Part shown: positions 13,501-24,200 of the stretch, in pieces
Numbering within the stretch: the first letter of the stretch is position 1
How the letters are laid out: each line of letters starts with the position of its first letter
Assembly (NCBI RefSeq): GCF_905147045.1
Contig: NC_065918.1
Coordinates: forward strand, 11,718,001-11,782,000
Source of the DNA: Nymphalis io
Lineage: Eukaryota > Arthropoda > Insecta > Lepidoptera > Nymphalidae
Direction of reading: 5' to 3'
Length of the DNA: 64,000 bases
The notes under the pieces: generated by a model
Databases searched by the model: none
Seen by the model: the letters and a program-made list of their open reading frames with translations, nothing else
Told to the model about the DNA's origin: nothing
Position numbers and translations under genes: made by a program

Positions 13501-16500
13501 ACTTATATTTTGCCATTGTATTGTATTATTATCGCATACAATTCAGACAACAATAAATAATTATGTTAATTTATCACTTATAATCGTAATTTTAAAATAT
13601 TTTTTATTATATACAAGCTGTTACCGTTTTGCTATATGGTTATGATATGCTAAGTTGAAATAAATAGTTACTTTTAAAATTATAGACATATGAAAGAGAA
13701 GTGTCCTACGTGATATTCTACGGCGTATACCTACCATTACAACCCGTCTAGCCATTCCTGGTTGAAATCCAACATACAAACATACTTTTACATTGTATAT
13801 ATTTGCAAGTTTTCGAATTGTATTAATAAAGAACTTTTCAATATAATTCCTTATTAATGATCTTAATTACCGAAAGATGTAATGTTGAAAGATCGCGAGG
13901 GTTTTCCATCTCCCTATTTCTCTTGAATTAAAGAAGCAAATTTTAAAATTGACATTCGATTTGTTATCATATTTAGTGCGAAGTGTTCGGTGATGAATGA
14001 ATCAAGTTTGAGATGAAACTGAGGAAGTTAGGTTATATAATGAAAGTATATATATACATATGTATATTTATCGTCATCACCATTAAAGAACTACAATAAT
14101 GTCTGTACAATAAGTATTGACTTATTTATTCTATAGACATTTTTCGGATGGATGGATGTCATATTACAAGGAGAGTGGTAGGTGTTCAAGGAAAGGCGGT
14201 AAACGTGTGGAATAAAAAAAGTATAGATTTTTTAAATGTACGCCTCTGTCAGGACGTGTGTGATGAAAGTAATTAGATAGAGATGAATAAAAGGTAGTAA
14301 AAAGGCAAGTAAATAATGAAACTAGTTTGAATCTAATATGCAAATACATCCATTAAATTGTCTCCAATAATCACCGTAACATTTTCGAATTAAGTTGTAT
14401 TTTTACAAAAACTCATAAGAAAAAATACAGGAAAGCTATAACGATAAGTACCTAATTATCACTAACAAACAATTCCATAAAGTTATATTTGCATAATAGA
14501 CCTTACAACTTACCACAAGTTGTAACTAATACAAGGCTACGTATGGCAAGGCTATGTAATAAATGACTATAATGGCGGCACTTACCTTGACATAGCGTGT
14601 TCGTCTATATGGATATTTTTAGAATTTCTTTAGAATTGCTTTAGACGACGATAATTAAATAAGACAAATATTTGCGTTGTGTTATATATAAATGTAGTTA
14701 ATATATATATGTATATATATATATATGATACTAAAACAAGATGATTTTTTTTCTAGATGGCACATGAGACGGATAAGGGAGCAACGTCACGTCGAACGTC
14801 TACGTTTAAGGCAGAGGGACTCCTGGAGTTCTACAGTGAACGTGCCCTCTGTTTATTCAGTATGGCCAAGACCCCAACAGGACGCCAGGTTTATTGAGAT
14901 AACCAGTGATTTGCCGGTCACGGGTTTTGGCGAGCCTTTACCGAAGCTGCCTGAATCGTAAGTACATACAATTTTATAATATTTTTTATTTTATTGATAG
15001 ATAAAAATTTCATTTTTATGTAGTCTAGTAATTGTAGTCGAGCAAATAGGACACCTGATGGTAGGTTACCACCGCACATGAACGTTGGCGCTGCAAGATA
15101 TATTAATCGTCCCTTAAATCGCAAATGCGCCACAAACCTTGGGAACTGAGATGTTATGTCTCTTGTATACAACAATACTAAGTAATGCGGTTTGGCGGTG
15201 GAATATGTGATGAGTGAGTGGTACCTACACAAACGGGCTTGCACAAAGCTCTACCACCAATTAAAATCTAATATTTATTAAATTCAACTGCCTCTTTCAT
15301 TTTGGGGCTAGCTTATATCAGTGATCTCCAAAATCCAAAATCTCTTGATTGGACGAGAGCGTACTGCGATTTCGAGTCGGGTCAATAAAATTAGGTCTTT
15401 ACATATGAAATTGGCGTTTTGTATGGGAGGAATATAAAGTCAATTTTTTTTGTAAAATATATTTAATTAATTAAAGTATGCACCGTTGTTATCTATGCAC
15501 TTTTGCCATCTCATAGGTAGTTCATTGATCCCTATACTAAAAAAACCACGCGAGAATCAATAAACTCTTTGAAGGTGGTTTGGACTGCCGCTTTGTAGTT
15601 GTATTTTTTTTTGTAATAAGTTGTCCAAATTCCGGAAAAAATGGTAATCTGTTGGAGCAAGGTCCGGGGAGTACAGTGGATGTCACAGACATTCCAATTG
15701 TAGCTCATCTAAATTAGTGGTTGTTTGTTGTGCAGTGGTCTTCTTGTTGTTCAGTGGTCAGTCTTGCGTTGTCATGAAGCAGCAGTGGCCTAGAGCGATT
15801 GACCTATCTCGGTTGTTTAGCAGCTAGTTTTCCTTCATAGTTTCAGTTGCTGACAATCTGCCGTAATTGTTTGGCCAGATTTTAGAAAGCTGTAGTGAAC
15901 GACACCGGCGCTAGTCCACCAAACACTCACAAGTAACTTTTTCTGAGTCAATTTTCGTTTAGGGCAGGATTTGGCTGGGTCTCCAGAGTTCAGCCATTGC
16001 GACGAGCGCTTCTGATTATCGTACAGGATCCACTTTTCATCATAAGTAAGCTATCATACCAGAGCCTGCAGCTATCTTTGATTTGCTTTGTGATGGATCC
16101 GCTTCCACAATAGCCTTTAATTCTTCATTTTCCACTTTGGTCTCCGGCCGTCCACGGGGTTGATCCTGAAGGTCGAAATTTCCAGAACGACAACTTTGAA
16201 ACCAAAAACGTACCGTGCTTTCTTTTGCGACACCAGCGTCGTGCACATCCTTCTCCTATCCTTCATTAATCCTTCGAGCTGTTTCTGCAGCACTGTTGAA
16301 CGGTAGAATACGTACTCGTAAATATACCGATATTTCATGTTTTCCATTGTGCGGTAATAAGCGACGCCAAAAAAATAATGAGGAACAAACAAATTAATGA
16401 CTGTTTTCAAGACTCAAATGTACCAGCTAAATGAATTTATAAATTTGAATTTGGATTTCTTAACCAAGGATATTTCTGATCTAAGTGAAGAATAAAACGC

Positions 16501-16753
16501 TAATTTCATATGTAAGGGCCTAATAGTTGGAACTTGAGTGGAATGACGGTTGAGAAGTGCAACGTACTTATTGCTGATGTGATCTCTTCCAGAAAACGTT
16601 TAGGCATACGACACGACGTAATCATTAACGAGTACATTATTCTTATTTCAAATTGTACAATTTTTTTTAAATATTTTTAGTGACTTCATGCTGCCATGGG
16701 TCCGGACATCAAAAGCTTTGAAGAGGTCGAAAAGATCTAAAACTCTTCACTGA
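1461..16753 (+). CDS. msl-1: Male-specific lethal 1 (MSL complex scaffold), 5'-partial, 10 exons
   Basis: Exons: 1461-1592, 2299-2419, 3067-3226, 10006-10124, 10304-10986, 12201-12327, 13055-13218, 13348-13472, 14757-14957, 16681-16753 (TGA 16751-16753). All nine introns are GT-AG and every phase joins, giving 634 residues in one open frame. Family knowledge: MSL1 dimerises and binds MSL2 through an N-terminal coiled coil, and binds MOF and MSL3 through its C-terminal PEHE domain, directing H4K16 acetylation in the nucleus. Seen here: residues 503-570 (VPRWRE, ENVDDKVFEKRHQKLE, RIREQR) and 601-618 (GFGEPLPKL...DFMLPW) match the MSL1 PEHE domain, including the tail absent from KANSL1. A basic, NLS-like block lies at about 390-460 and the C-terminus is basic (KRSKRSK). 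Residues 1-14 resemble the end of the MSL1 coiled coil, so upstream exons should lie outside the window. Identification is strong; the true start is not visible. Confidence 0.93.
2299..2419 (+). CDS. msl-1: msl-1 exon 2 in window
   Basis: Acceptor TTTTCAG ends at 2298; the donor GTAAGC starts at 2420. The exon enters in phase 0 and leaves one base, which joins the next exon to make a Glu codon. It encodes about 40 residues (ending IARTTREP) with no motif I recognise; this linker of MSL1 is poorly conserved between insects. Confidence 0.85.
2544..2611 (-). repeat. SINE A (Metulj-like) 3' fragment
   Basis: Matches the tail of the tRNA-derived SINE found in full at 50596-50896 (cagcctgtgaatgtcccact and the following lines), reading minus. 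It lies in msl-1 intron 2 and is truncated after about 70 bp. Confidence 0.7.
3067..3226 (+). CDS. msl-1: msl-1 exon 3 in window
   Basis: Acceptor TTTCAG ends at 3066; the donor GTGTGT starts at 3227. It encodes a charged Lys/Glu-rich stretch (NKRSIIKKEMKTENRAEAM) and leaves two bases for a split Ser codon. It is followed by the largest intron of the gene, 6.8 kb. Confidence 0.85.
6427..6520 (-). repeat. Repeat B fragment
   Basis: Shares gctgtttgacggta, gagtgggtgg, ggtacct and cttgcgcaaagcggtag with longer repeat B copies. A GTGGGTGGGTGGG run has expanded within it. It lies in msl-1 intron 3. Confidence 0.55.
6822..7132 (-). repeat. Repeat B copy carrying an inverted duplication
   Basis: Interspersed family, class unknown to me, about 270 bp, recognised by ccaccgcc, aactaagatgttat, cttcaaaccggaa, gctgtttggcggtagaat and cttacacaaagtc. 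This copy contains an extra inverted 27-bp segment at 6981-7007 (see findings). Confidence 0.75.
6981..7037. repeat. Perfect 27-bp inverted repeat with 3-nt loop
   Basis: 6981-7007 is the exact reverse complement of 7011-7037, separated by AGA. Other repeat B copies have only the right arm, so the left arm is an inverted duplication. Confidence 0.95.
8187..8482 (-). repeat. SINE A (Metulj-like), near full length
   Basis: Nearly complete copy with the tRNA-like head at the right end: box A is TGGCCCAGTGG and the box B region is slightly mutated (GGTGCAAACCC). It is about 300 bp and lies in msl-1 intron 3. It explains a 100-residue minus-strand open frame that is not a gene. Confidence 0.85.
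10006..10124 (+). CDS. msl-1: msl-1 exon 4 in window
   Basis: Acceptor TTTTCAG ends at 10005; the donor GTGAGC starts at 10125. It takes up the two bases left by exon 3 exactly and encodes a basic, Ser/Thr-rich linker (QRIQRNRRKTSGIGSLSR, then TPKTQPAETTTSK). No domain is recognised. The perfect phase match over the 6.8-kb intron supports it. Confidence 0.85.
10304..10986 (+). CDS. msl-1: msl-1 exon 5 in window: large central exon
   Basis: At 683 nt this is the longest exon, bounded by a TTTCAG acceptor ending at 10303 and a GTAAGA donor at 10987. It encodes residues 178-405. The first half is polar and basic. The second half is acidic and hydrophobic (EPEIDWRMFTDKPVND; SLDANEFQELF), which looks like a short interaction region, then turns basic (EKTKRRNARTT). 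No named domain is seen. Codon use is clearly coding compared with the AT-rich flanks. Confidence 0.9.
12201..12327 (+). CDS. msl-1: msl-1 exon 6 in window: basic block
   Basis: Acceptor TTGTTTTAG ends at 12200; the donor GTAAGT starts at 12328. It encodes an Arg/Lys/Gly-rich stretch (RGTPSTRGRKRAFSA, KGPTKPRATRGK) that resembles nuclear-localisation or AT-hook-like sequence, though no full AT-hook consensus is present. Confidence 0.88.
13055..13218 (+). CDS. msl-1: msl-1 exon 7 in window
   Basis: Acceptor TTTAATAG ends at 13054; the donor GTGTGT starts at 13219. It encodes residues 448-502, from the basic TRGKRSPVPG to the acidic DKDLSWYFGLDPDLKLED and then DPPADTQASTVE. Human MSL1 has a comparable acidic-aromatic linker just before its PEHE domain. 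Confidence 0.88.
13348..13472 (+). CDS. msl-1: msl-1 exon 8 in window: PEHE domain, first half (MOF-binding part)
   Basis: Acceptor TTGACAG ends at 13347; the donor GTACAC starts at 13473. It encodes VPRWREKPYT followed by ENVDDKVFEKRHQKLE and AEERRQLR. In human MSL1 the corresponding ENLDDSVFSKRHAKLE segment begins the region that contacts the MOF acetyltransferase. This exon gives the clearest family identification. Confidence 0.95.
14700..14727. repeat. TA microsatellite
   Basis: Short (TA)n run with one G interruption, about 30 bp upstream of the msl-1 exon 9 acceptor at 14756. Confidence 0.9.
14757..14957 (+). CDS. msl-1: msl-1 exon 9 in window: PEHE domain, second half
   Basis: Acceptor TTTTCTAG ends at 14756, about 30 bp after a TA microsatellite; the donor GTAAGT starts at 14958. 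It encodes WHMRRIREQRHVERLRLRQR and then SDLPVTGFGEPLPKLPES. The helix RIREQR...RL.LR and the FGxPLPKL motif are hallmarks of MSL1 rather than KANSL1. Confidence 0.95.
15037..15261 (-). repeat. Repeat B copy in msl-1 intron 9
   Basis: Shows ggacacctgatggtaggtta, ccaccgcacat, gggaactgagatgttatgtc, gtttggcggtggaatatg and gcttgcacaaagctctacca. It is missing the middle cttcaaaccggaa block. Confidence 0.7.
15394..16520 (-). mobile_element. Dead mariner transposon in last msl-1 intron
   Basis: About 1.13 kb, slightly shorter than a usual 1.3-kb mariner, flanked by TA on both sides. Terminal inverted repeats of about 30 bp (left ggtctttacatatgaaattg, right end the near reverse complement) agree at most positions. 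Reading minus, pieces of transposase appear in shifting frames: MENMKYRYIYEYVFYRS, GVAKESTVRFWFQSC, GNFDLQDQPRGRPETKVENE, then LLLHDNAR and YSPDLAPTDYHFF, which carry the second and third acidic residues of the mariner catalytic triad. Frameshifts near 16250 and later break it, so it cannot move itself. It lies opposite to msl-1 and is removed by splicing. Confidence 0.9.
16040..16410 (-). pseudogene. mariner transposase N-terminal half, frameshifted
   Basis: Two overlapping minus-strand frames share the coding: 16410 down to about 16255 carries the start (MENMKYRY), and 16246-16040 carries the helix-turn-helix linker and the GRPETKVENEELKAIVEADP block typical of mariner transposases. The frame switch near 16250 is a disabling indel. 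Confidence 0.8.
16681..16753 (+). CDS. msl-1: msl-1 last exon: C-terminus
   Basis: Acceptor ATTTTTAG ends at 16680 after a T-rich tract. It completes a split Ser codon, encodes DFMLPWVRTSKALKRSKRSK plus TLH, and stops at TGA 16751-16753. Human MSL1 has FELPWLDERSR at the same place, the part that contacts MSL3. The basic tail could serve as a nuclear-localisation signal. Confidence 0.92.
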
Positions 16754-16888
16754 GGGTTTGTTTTGGGTTATTTCGTAGAAAAGCTGAGAAGTTGATGAAC
16801 ATTTAAAAGCCAAGTGCGTGTTTTGTGATAGTGCAACTATCGAACTTCTATAGAAATAAGTATCAAGGACATTACTTATATTATAAGA

Positions 16889-16894
16889 AATAAA
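16889..16894 (+). terminator. Candidate msl-1 polyadenylation signal (proximal)
   Basis: AATAAA about 135 bp after the msl-1 stop codon. It is a plausible proximal 3' end; cleavage sites cannot be seen in DNA alone, and AT-rich sequence gives such hexamers by chance. Confidence 0.4.
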
Positions 16895-17542
16895 GTATGT
16901 AGTCGATAAACACACACATTTAGAGCTAGTGAATGTCATTTGCTTTATATAATATCGTTTTGATTATATAAGCAATACACCGGTTGCTATAACAATTAAA
17001 TAGTCATGTCTAAAGTCAATGAAGTTGGCAGTTGTTTACGTTTTAACTTTTAATTAACCTGGCTACCTTTATTGTTGTTGACTCGACCATTAATGGGTTG
17101 AAGTAGATACTAATTTTGAATGTCAAAAATATTTTAAGGAAAGATTTGTAATAATTATCGTTATAATTGTCTAGATTTATGATAGTGAATGTGTTGTTGT
17201 GGCTCCACTTACGTCGATATATTGTCGTCTCTATCACATTACTGCTTTCTTGTTCAGTATAATTTGATTACTTTTAGTTTATCAAAAAATCTTTGTGGTC
17301 TAGAATTTTCGTTTCCTTGAATAGTCATATTATGTTTCATAATTTAAACCTCATGAATACAAAATCGATTTATTTAATCATTATGTTGGCCGCAATGCGA
17401 TTTTATTACTTGAGTATCAAGACACGTTGATTTTGTTACAAAATTAAGTGCCTTTCTTGAACAAAGACTATCAGTTTTTTTTTATTTTCAAATGCTATAT
17501 TCTGAAACACTGATCAAAATCACATTAATTAATTTGACCTTA

Positions 17543-17689
17543 ATTCTGAACGGTCATTGGACAGCAGTTGATACAACTCAAATCCAATCGGATTCTGAAC
17601 GGTCATTGGTCAGCAGTTGATACAACTCAAATCCAATCGGATTCTGAACGGTCATTGGTCAGCAGTTGATACAACTCAAATCCAATCGG
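17543..17689 (+). repeat. Tandem repeat, 3 x 49 bp
   Basis: Three head-to-tail units starting at 17543, 17592 and 17641. Units 2 and 3 look identical; unit 1 differs by one base (ggacag for ggtcag). It lies 0.8 kb after the msl-1 stop. The unit contains cattgg and ccaatcgg near its ends. Confidence 0.95.
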
Positions 17690-18296
17690 TGATCAGTGAG
17701 ATAGAGTATATAGTGAGTGACATTTGATCGTTTACTTATCTGAAGTTGCAACTTTCTGAAACTGACTGGTAATAATCAATAGAAAAAAAGAAATGACGAT
17801 TTTATTAATCGGAAGTGAATCCACAGCAACAACATTAAATTTTAAATAAGATCTACAAAAGGTCACAATCGACTTGGCAATTTTTGTAATTATCGTTTTA
17901 TAATCTGTATTTAAATTTTATTTTTTTAATGTACATTGATTGGCCTATTTTTTTCTTTTTTTATAAAAATAATTTTCGTATGTCTTATAGAACTTCTCTA
18001 AAAATGCTTTAATGGAAGTCGAATTAAGTGTTTCGTCAAAAACTACCACCGATTTAAATTAATGAAATAATTCGAATTTAATTTTTATTTATTTAAGTCT
18101 TGTGTGAATATTTGTTAAATCGCATGAATTTTTTTTTCATATGTAAATAATCTTTTGTAGGAATATTTTTACTGTGTTTTAACCAAGAACTAAATATAGG
18201 GTTGTTTTATACATTTTATTGTAATAAGATTTTCAAATTGCTACATTCCAGATATAGCTTCTCAAGATAGAGAATAATAAATTTCAATGCAACAGT

Positions 18297-18326
18297 ACTT
18301 TTTCTAATAGTATTATTAGAAAAAGT
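18297..18326. repeat. 13-bp hairpin
   Basis: Arms 18297-18309 and 18314-18326 are exact reverse complements with a GTAT loop. AT-rich; may be chance or a fold-back remnant. Confidence 0.8.
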
Positions 18327-21218
18327 TTTGAGAATTAAATTCAATGTATTAAATTGCTTTCACATTAATTATAATAGTAGTAGAAGTTTTATAATATCGT
18401 AATCTCCAAAGCGATTACAAAGTTATTGGATAAAGCGTTTGAAATCCATACATTTTATTTAACTCTGATAGAATTGAATTTTTATGGTCGATTATTTTCT
18501 ACGAGTTGTTTTAATCTAATCTGTATTAAAATTATTGAAATATTTTGAATGCCGTAATGAATAAAAATCAATTCCATGGATGCGTTGCAATCCACCAACC
18601 GCTGATTTTGCATGGGTCATCACAAAATATTATTTTACGCATACTATATTGTAAAAATATATATAATAATTCAAGATTTGCATTACTTACTTAATAATCC
18701 GTATGTATACAATTTTTAAATTATCAATTAACATAAATAATATTCGCCGTAAACGATAGAATAGAATTTAAGATTTGTAAATAAATCCGTACGTGATTAC
18801 CGGCGCGTCGTTGTACCACAGGTGTTGGGGAGCTCAAACGGTCAAGTCGATAAACTTGTAGTATTTATTATGCTGTCTGTACTTTTAAAGTAGATTAGTT
18901 GAAACATTTTATACAACAAAGTACGGCTCGATATTGTAGTAAGTTACGCCGCATCGTCCAAATGAAAAGAATAATATCGCGTGAAATTGTATATAATGTA
19001 TTTTTTTTTAATATAAGCATACATATGATTATATTGAAATAATTAATTAATACTTAATCGTGTTATATTCTGCACTAAGAATTGATGTTTTTATGTTTGT
19101 CTCACGTGTCTATTAAGTATTAATAAGTAAGTGATTCATATAAGATATGGATGCCTAAATATCGTAATGAAGTTTATTTTAGCTCCCTGTATTCCTATTA
19201 ACGTGGATTACGTTATAGACACTCGTTTTTGTGAACGGGAGGATCTCCTTTTAACATTATTATGACGTTATCTGAAGCTAATTTTCCCGTAGTTGCGTAA
19301 AACTGGACTGGACCGGGGAGGATTTCATAACTTGACTGCCCTGGGCCTATGAAAGATTGCCCCACCTAGTCCCTGAAACTTTAAGTAATCTGAATCTCAA
19401 AATAAGAGTATTTTTTTTTGTGTGTGTAGACACTTTTTTGAGTATTCAAGCATTGACGTGAGGGATAAGGCGCGGCGCGATTATTAAAGAACACCTCACC
19501 AAGTTTCGCCCAAAGCTCGGACCTACTCGGCCTGTACGGAAATCCGCCCCTGTGCGTAAGGTGTATCGTAGGGCTTCGACTTTATCGGTATAAAGGAAAA
19601 CGAGAATTAGTAACAAAATCAGTAATTCAATAAATTAAATATTAGCGGAGTTGACGACGACGTGATGTTGGGGATTGCCATAAAATTATTCTCTGTTATA
19701 TATCAATAGTTAAATGCACCTATATAGTAATTTATTACACCTAGCAAGAACTAATATAATAATGAATATTGGTTTTAATGAAAATATATATAAAATTCGT
19801 ATTACAGTGATTGACGAAAATTAATATTTTAAATTGGAAGACTCCATTTTAATTTTACGCTTTTAATGATAGTAAATAAGAATAAATTGTGGTTTGTGTT
19901 AATATGCGAATGTTTTTATTTTATTCATCCAATGTTGGGTATATTTTTATATTCGATAATAACAAGAAAATATTGTAAATATATTATTATGTGATAAAAT
20001 TTTACCTAGTGATTCGTAATTTATGTAATCATAACAAATAATGTTTTTACGTAATTTTGGATTTCTTTCACCTGATGTTTTTTTTTTATGATTACGTAGT
20101 TGTTTTAGTGACGCAGTCGATGTTACGTCACGGCTGTTTTAATGGCAAGTTAAATAAATGTATGTATTTTGCAATGTATTGTAATTGATAGAAATCGATA
20201 TTAATTTTATTTTATTCGTGAAAGTTTAATGTATAGATATTTTTTCGTACCAAATTTCGGGACAGACGTCTTAGTACGTAGAATATATGAATTATAATTT
20301 TTTAATAATTTATATTTTAATCCACTTGTGTCTATTGTTGTAAAAGTATGTAAATTTAGGTTTTAAATAGGTGTAATATGTATGTAAGATATTTAAACAT
20401 CTTTTAAGCATTAGATAACTTTCCGTAGTCATTTCATTGGTATGTTTTTTAATGTAAAGAAAAATAAATATAACGGTTCGTTTGTTCTAGTATGTCTAGC
20501 TGTAAAACTATTAAATTGTCTACTGATTGTGGAAAATAGACATTGTAGCGGTAGAGTGGATGAGTGATATAACTGTAATGTTAGTGTTGTACGAGTAAAG
20601 TTAATGTTCTTTTTTTAAATTTCTTTTTAATATTACAAAAAAATTGGATCTCATCGTTTAATGTCGCATATTTGTTTTTTGTTAATAAATTTTGTCGGGC
20701 TAGTGCTATATGCGAATGTGATAATATGGTGGTTAAGATAAGGTAACGCTCGAGATCATTCGGAACATTATTACTCGTATAACTATTCGCTACTGTCCAC
20801 TCGTTTAATAATAAGATCTCATTAATTATTAATATTGAAATGTCGTAAATGCAACGGATAGGATTATATTGATAAAAAAATAATAATTGTGTGTACTAAA
20901 AGCGCCAATGATTCAATTTAAGGATTTTAAAATTAATTGTTTGCGTCGTACCCGATCGCATATCACTCGATTCTAAATCGAGATAATCGTATCAAGCCAA
21001 TCATTGTTAGGTGTAAAATATATTTTCGAATAATTGTTGTAAATTAGTTAGCGTAGGTGTTAAAATGTGGCATTTAAATAATAATCTCCAAAAAGTGGTG
21101 TATCAGTGTACAAGCTGTATTTTAATTCAATTAAGTAGCTTAATATTTATCTTTCCAACTAAACTTGTATGATTACGAATTCATGTGATACTTCAGTCTA
21201 AGTTGTAAAGTACATGAA

Positions 21219-21224
21219 AATAAA
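21219..21224 (+). terminator. Candidate distal polyadenylation signal
   Basis: AATAAA followed by T-rich sequence (TAGTTTATTTTATTTT). It could end a long msl-1 3' UTR of about 4.5 kb or another transcript. Weak evidence. Confidence 0.2.
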
Positions 21225-24200
21225 GGCTCTTCGATTCTACCGTAGTTTATTTTATTTTCATCAACCATATACATTCATCAAACATATACCACACTATCTT
21301 AAACGTAGGGTGACCGACTAATATATTTTTGCTTTTTCACCCTTGAGAAACATATTATAATGCGACGAATTATCGAAGCGTGTTGGCAATTACTAACATC
21401 GTAATTTAATTTACAATTTCAAAGTGTGGAGCTTAATCCACCCCTTCGTCCATTAACGTTTGTACATTGTTGATTCATTATGTACCAAACATTGTAGTTG
21501 TTCACAAATGCCTTCTGGAGCTAATTATTGTGAAAATGAAAGTTTAAAATTTACCCTTGCAATGCAATCGCTATAGAACAAATGAATGAACCCAACAGTA
21601 AGTGAAACTACACTTAACTTATTGAACCAAATTCTCTGTTTAACTCCCTAGTTTGACTCGCAAAAAACCTTGATATCACTGCTTGTTATTTGTACCGATA
21701 ATCTTATTCAATATTAGTATTACATTTCTAGCTTCAACTAAAATGTATTACGTGTAAAACATATTTTTACATATCTGCAATAATGTAGCCCTGACTACTG
21801 AACTAGTGAGAACTGTGCGTCAGAAGTCATTTTTCTATTTAAAAATGAATGCTTGCTTTTGTCCGTATTCTATTCGTTCTCTTATCTATTATCTTATCAA
21901 ATCGAAACATTGTTGCAGTCACGGCTCTTAACATTTCTATCATACCATCAATGTAGAATAGGTATGTGTGTGTGACTTACCGAATGTGGCGCACACAAAA
22001 ACAATTCTTCGAAATTTTTATTTTAAGTGCAGCATTACATCCCCTTTGGTTTTGAACATCCCTTTCGACATGTTATTATTTCAAGTATACAGAGACAAAC
22101 AAATATGTATTGGGTTGTCTCAATCGTCAACTTTTCTTGATCGATTCTTTTAAAGAGTAGGAAACTTTTGTCCATCTCGCCACGGCAAATATGTTCACAT
22201 AATGAAAATTTGTTATCCTAATAAATTTCAGTCATTTTTTTCCAACAAATATTCATAATTATTTCATGATTTAGTTTAGACGCTATAATAATCATCTGCC
22301 TACAGGGGGAGGGGGTGCTTACACAAGCTGAACCTGTAAATCATTTTAATTCTAAAATATGTAATTATCTGTTTATAGTTTTTTGATGAGTCTTAATATA
22401 TTCAACGCAGTCTTTAAAAGTAGCAGATATTAAGTAATTATAAGTTACTTAAAACATAAAAATAACGGCTTTTATGTCTGTTTCTCTAAAGGTTTTATTT
22501 ATAGTTTCATTTTGCCAACGAAGCCGCGTCGAGGTTTTTCATTCTAGTTAATAATAATTATAATCTAGCTTTAAGCTGAAGGACTTTCTTAGTGTTACTT
22601 AATTATGCAAACTAGATTGTGCAGTTAATCGCTAGCGTGTGGACGTTCAAAGTGTAAATAAAAAAAAAAAAACAAAATTTCAACGATTATCTTGCTAAAT
22701 TTTATTATTTATTATTTTATTTACATAGCAGTTTTCGGATTGGCAGTTTTATAAGTAAAATTAGACATTCGTCAATGTAGCGTTTCCGCTTTTGGATAAC
22801 GTTGATTGCACAAACAGGACTGTGCAAGTAAGTCGTTGTGTGTAACTGGACCATTTTACATGATCTTTTAATGCACTTATATAATATGAAACATACCCTT
22901 TTCATTTTTGAGTAGACAAAAAAAGTGTTATTTACTGTGTTACCAACCGAATAAAATATATATAAGTCTAATATTTTTGTTACAATGCTAAAAAATATGT
23001 TTATAACGTGAAGTAATAAATAAAACACGCTGTAGCTCTTTATAATGTTTATTGCATATGAAATCATTGAATAACACTAAATATACTAATTGTGACAAAA
23101 TGTAATTAGCATTGAATTAAAAAAAAGTGTAAAACATTCGATAATATAACGCAATATTGCACATTAAAAATAAAATAATACATTGCGTGTATAGTTTAAC
23201 GGACAATTGATTTTTCTAATACATATATAATTTGTTATAAATCATTAAAGGTCAACATCACACATAACTGCCATGTGTAAAATAGCCTTATAATTGTTTG
23301 GAAAAGTGTGTCATCGCTTCCTTGTTCGATTTTAAGCTCCCTTTATAGTATCGATCAAAATTTATTAACTACTGCATAAAATACTACAAAACCTTGGATA
23401 GCAGGCCTTGTCATGTATTGATCCTTAGCCTTAAATAGAACCTTAGACTGTCGACTGCATTAATATTAATCGTGACTAATACGTAAAAGTCGAAGGTGAA
23501 AATAATAACTCGACTATATTTGTTATTAAACATAGTAATGACGACTACAAATGCTACTGAAACCGTAAAATTATTTGTTTTTAATCATATTTTTAAACGA
23601 AAACTCATGTTTAACTTTAGTAAAATAAAAAACTAAATTATAGCACCGAAACTAAATTTTAATTAATAACTAAAATAAGCTTAATTATTTTTATTACTTA
23701 CTTTAGTACTTACTTACTCTGATAATACTTTAGCCTCTGCGTGTGACATTGACCTAAGATTATATAATTTATTATGTAAGGCACACATTAAATTATACAA
23801 TAATATAAGAATTTAAAAACAGACTATTAAATTTACTTATAAAAACTATTAACGAGACAAATTTGAAAATTTTGTTATTGCATTCGAATCTTGACGATGG
23901 TTATTTGTGCAAATAACTTAATCGTACATATAACAATAAATTACCTAGGAATACTTGTCAGTTTTTAATTAATGAGGATTCTTGAAAGCAAAGCTCGTGC
24001 GTTATATTCTGATAATTCTTTTTAAATAACAATGATTCACTATATTCTAAAATTCCATTACAACCTCGAATTGATTATGAATTTGCTTAAAAAGTTGAAT
24101 TTATATTATTTTCAGACAGCTGTCTTTAATACTTCAGTTTTTTCTTATACATTTTATATAGTCGTCTATCGTACTTAGACCTGTCTTTATATTTAAATTT

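Noticed and set aside
13348..14957. KANSL1 as an alternative identity for the PEHE gene
   Set aside because: The FGxPLPKL...F.LPW tail and the coiled-coil-like RMDRRIGL phrase fit MSL1, not KANSL1.
16215..16397. 60-codon plus-strand frame
   Set aside because: Antisense shadow of the mariner transposase remnant.
17543..17689. CRISPR-like array
   Set aside because: Three direct tandem units without unique spacers in a eukaryotic genome; a simple tandem repeat.
22717..23067. 116-codon minus-strand open frame in the convergent region
   Set aside because: AT-driven composition (Ile, Tyr, Phe, Lys rich), no splice context or family similarity.
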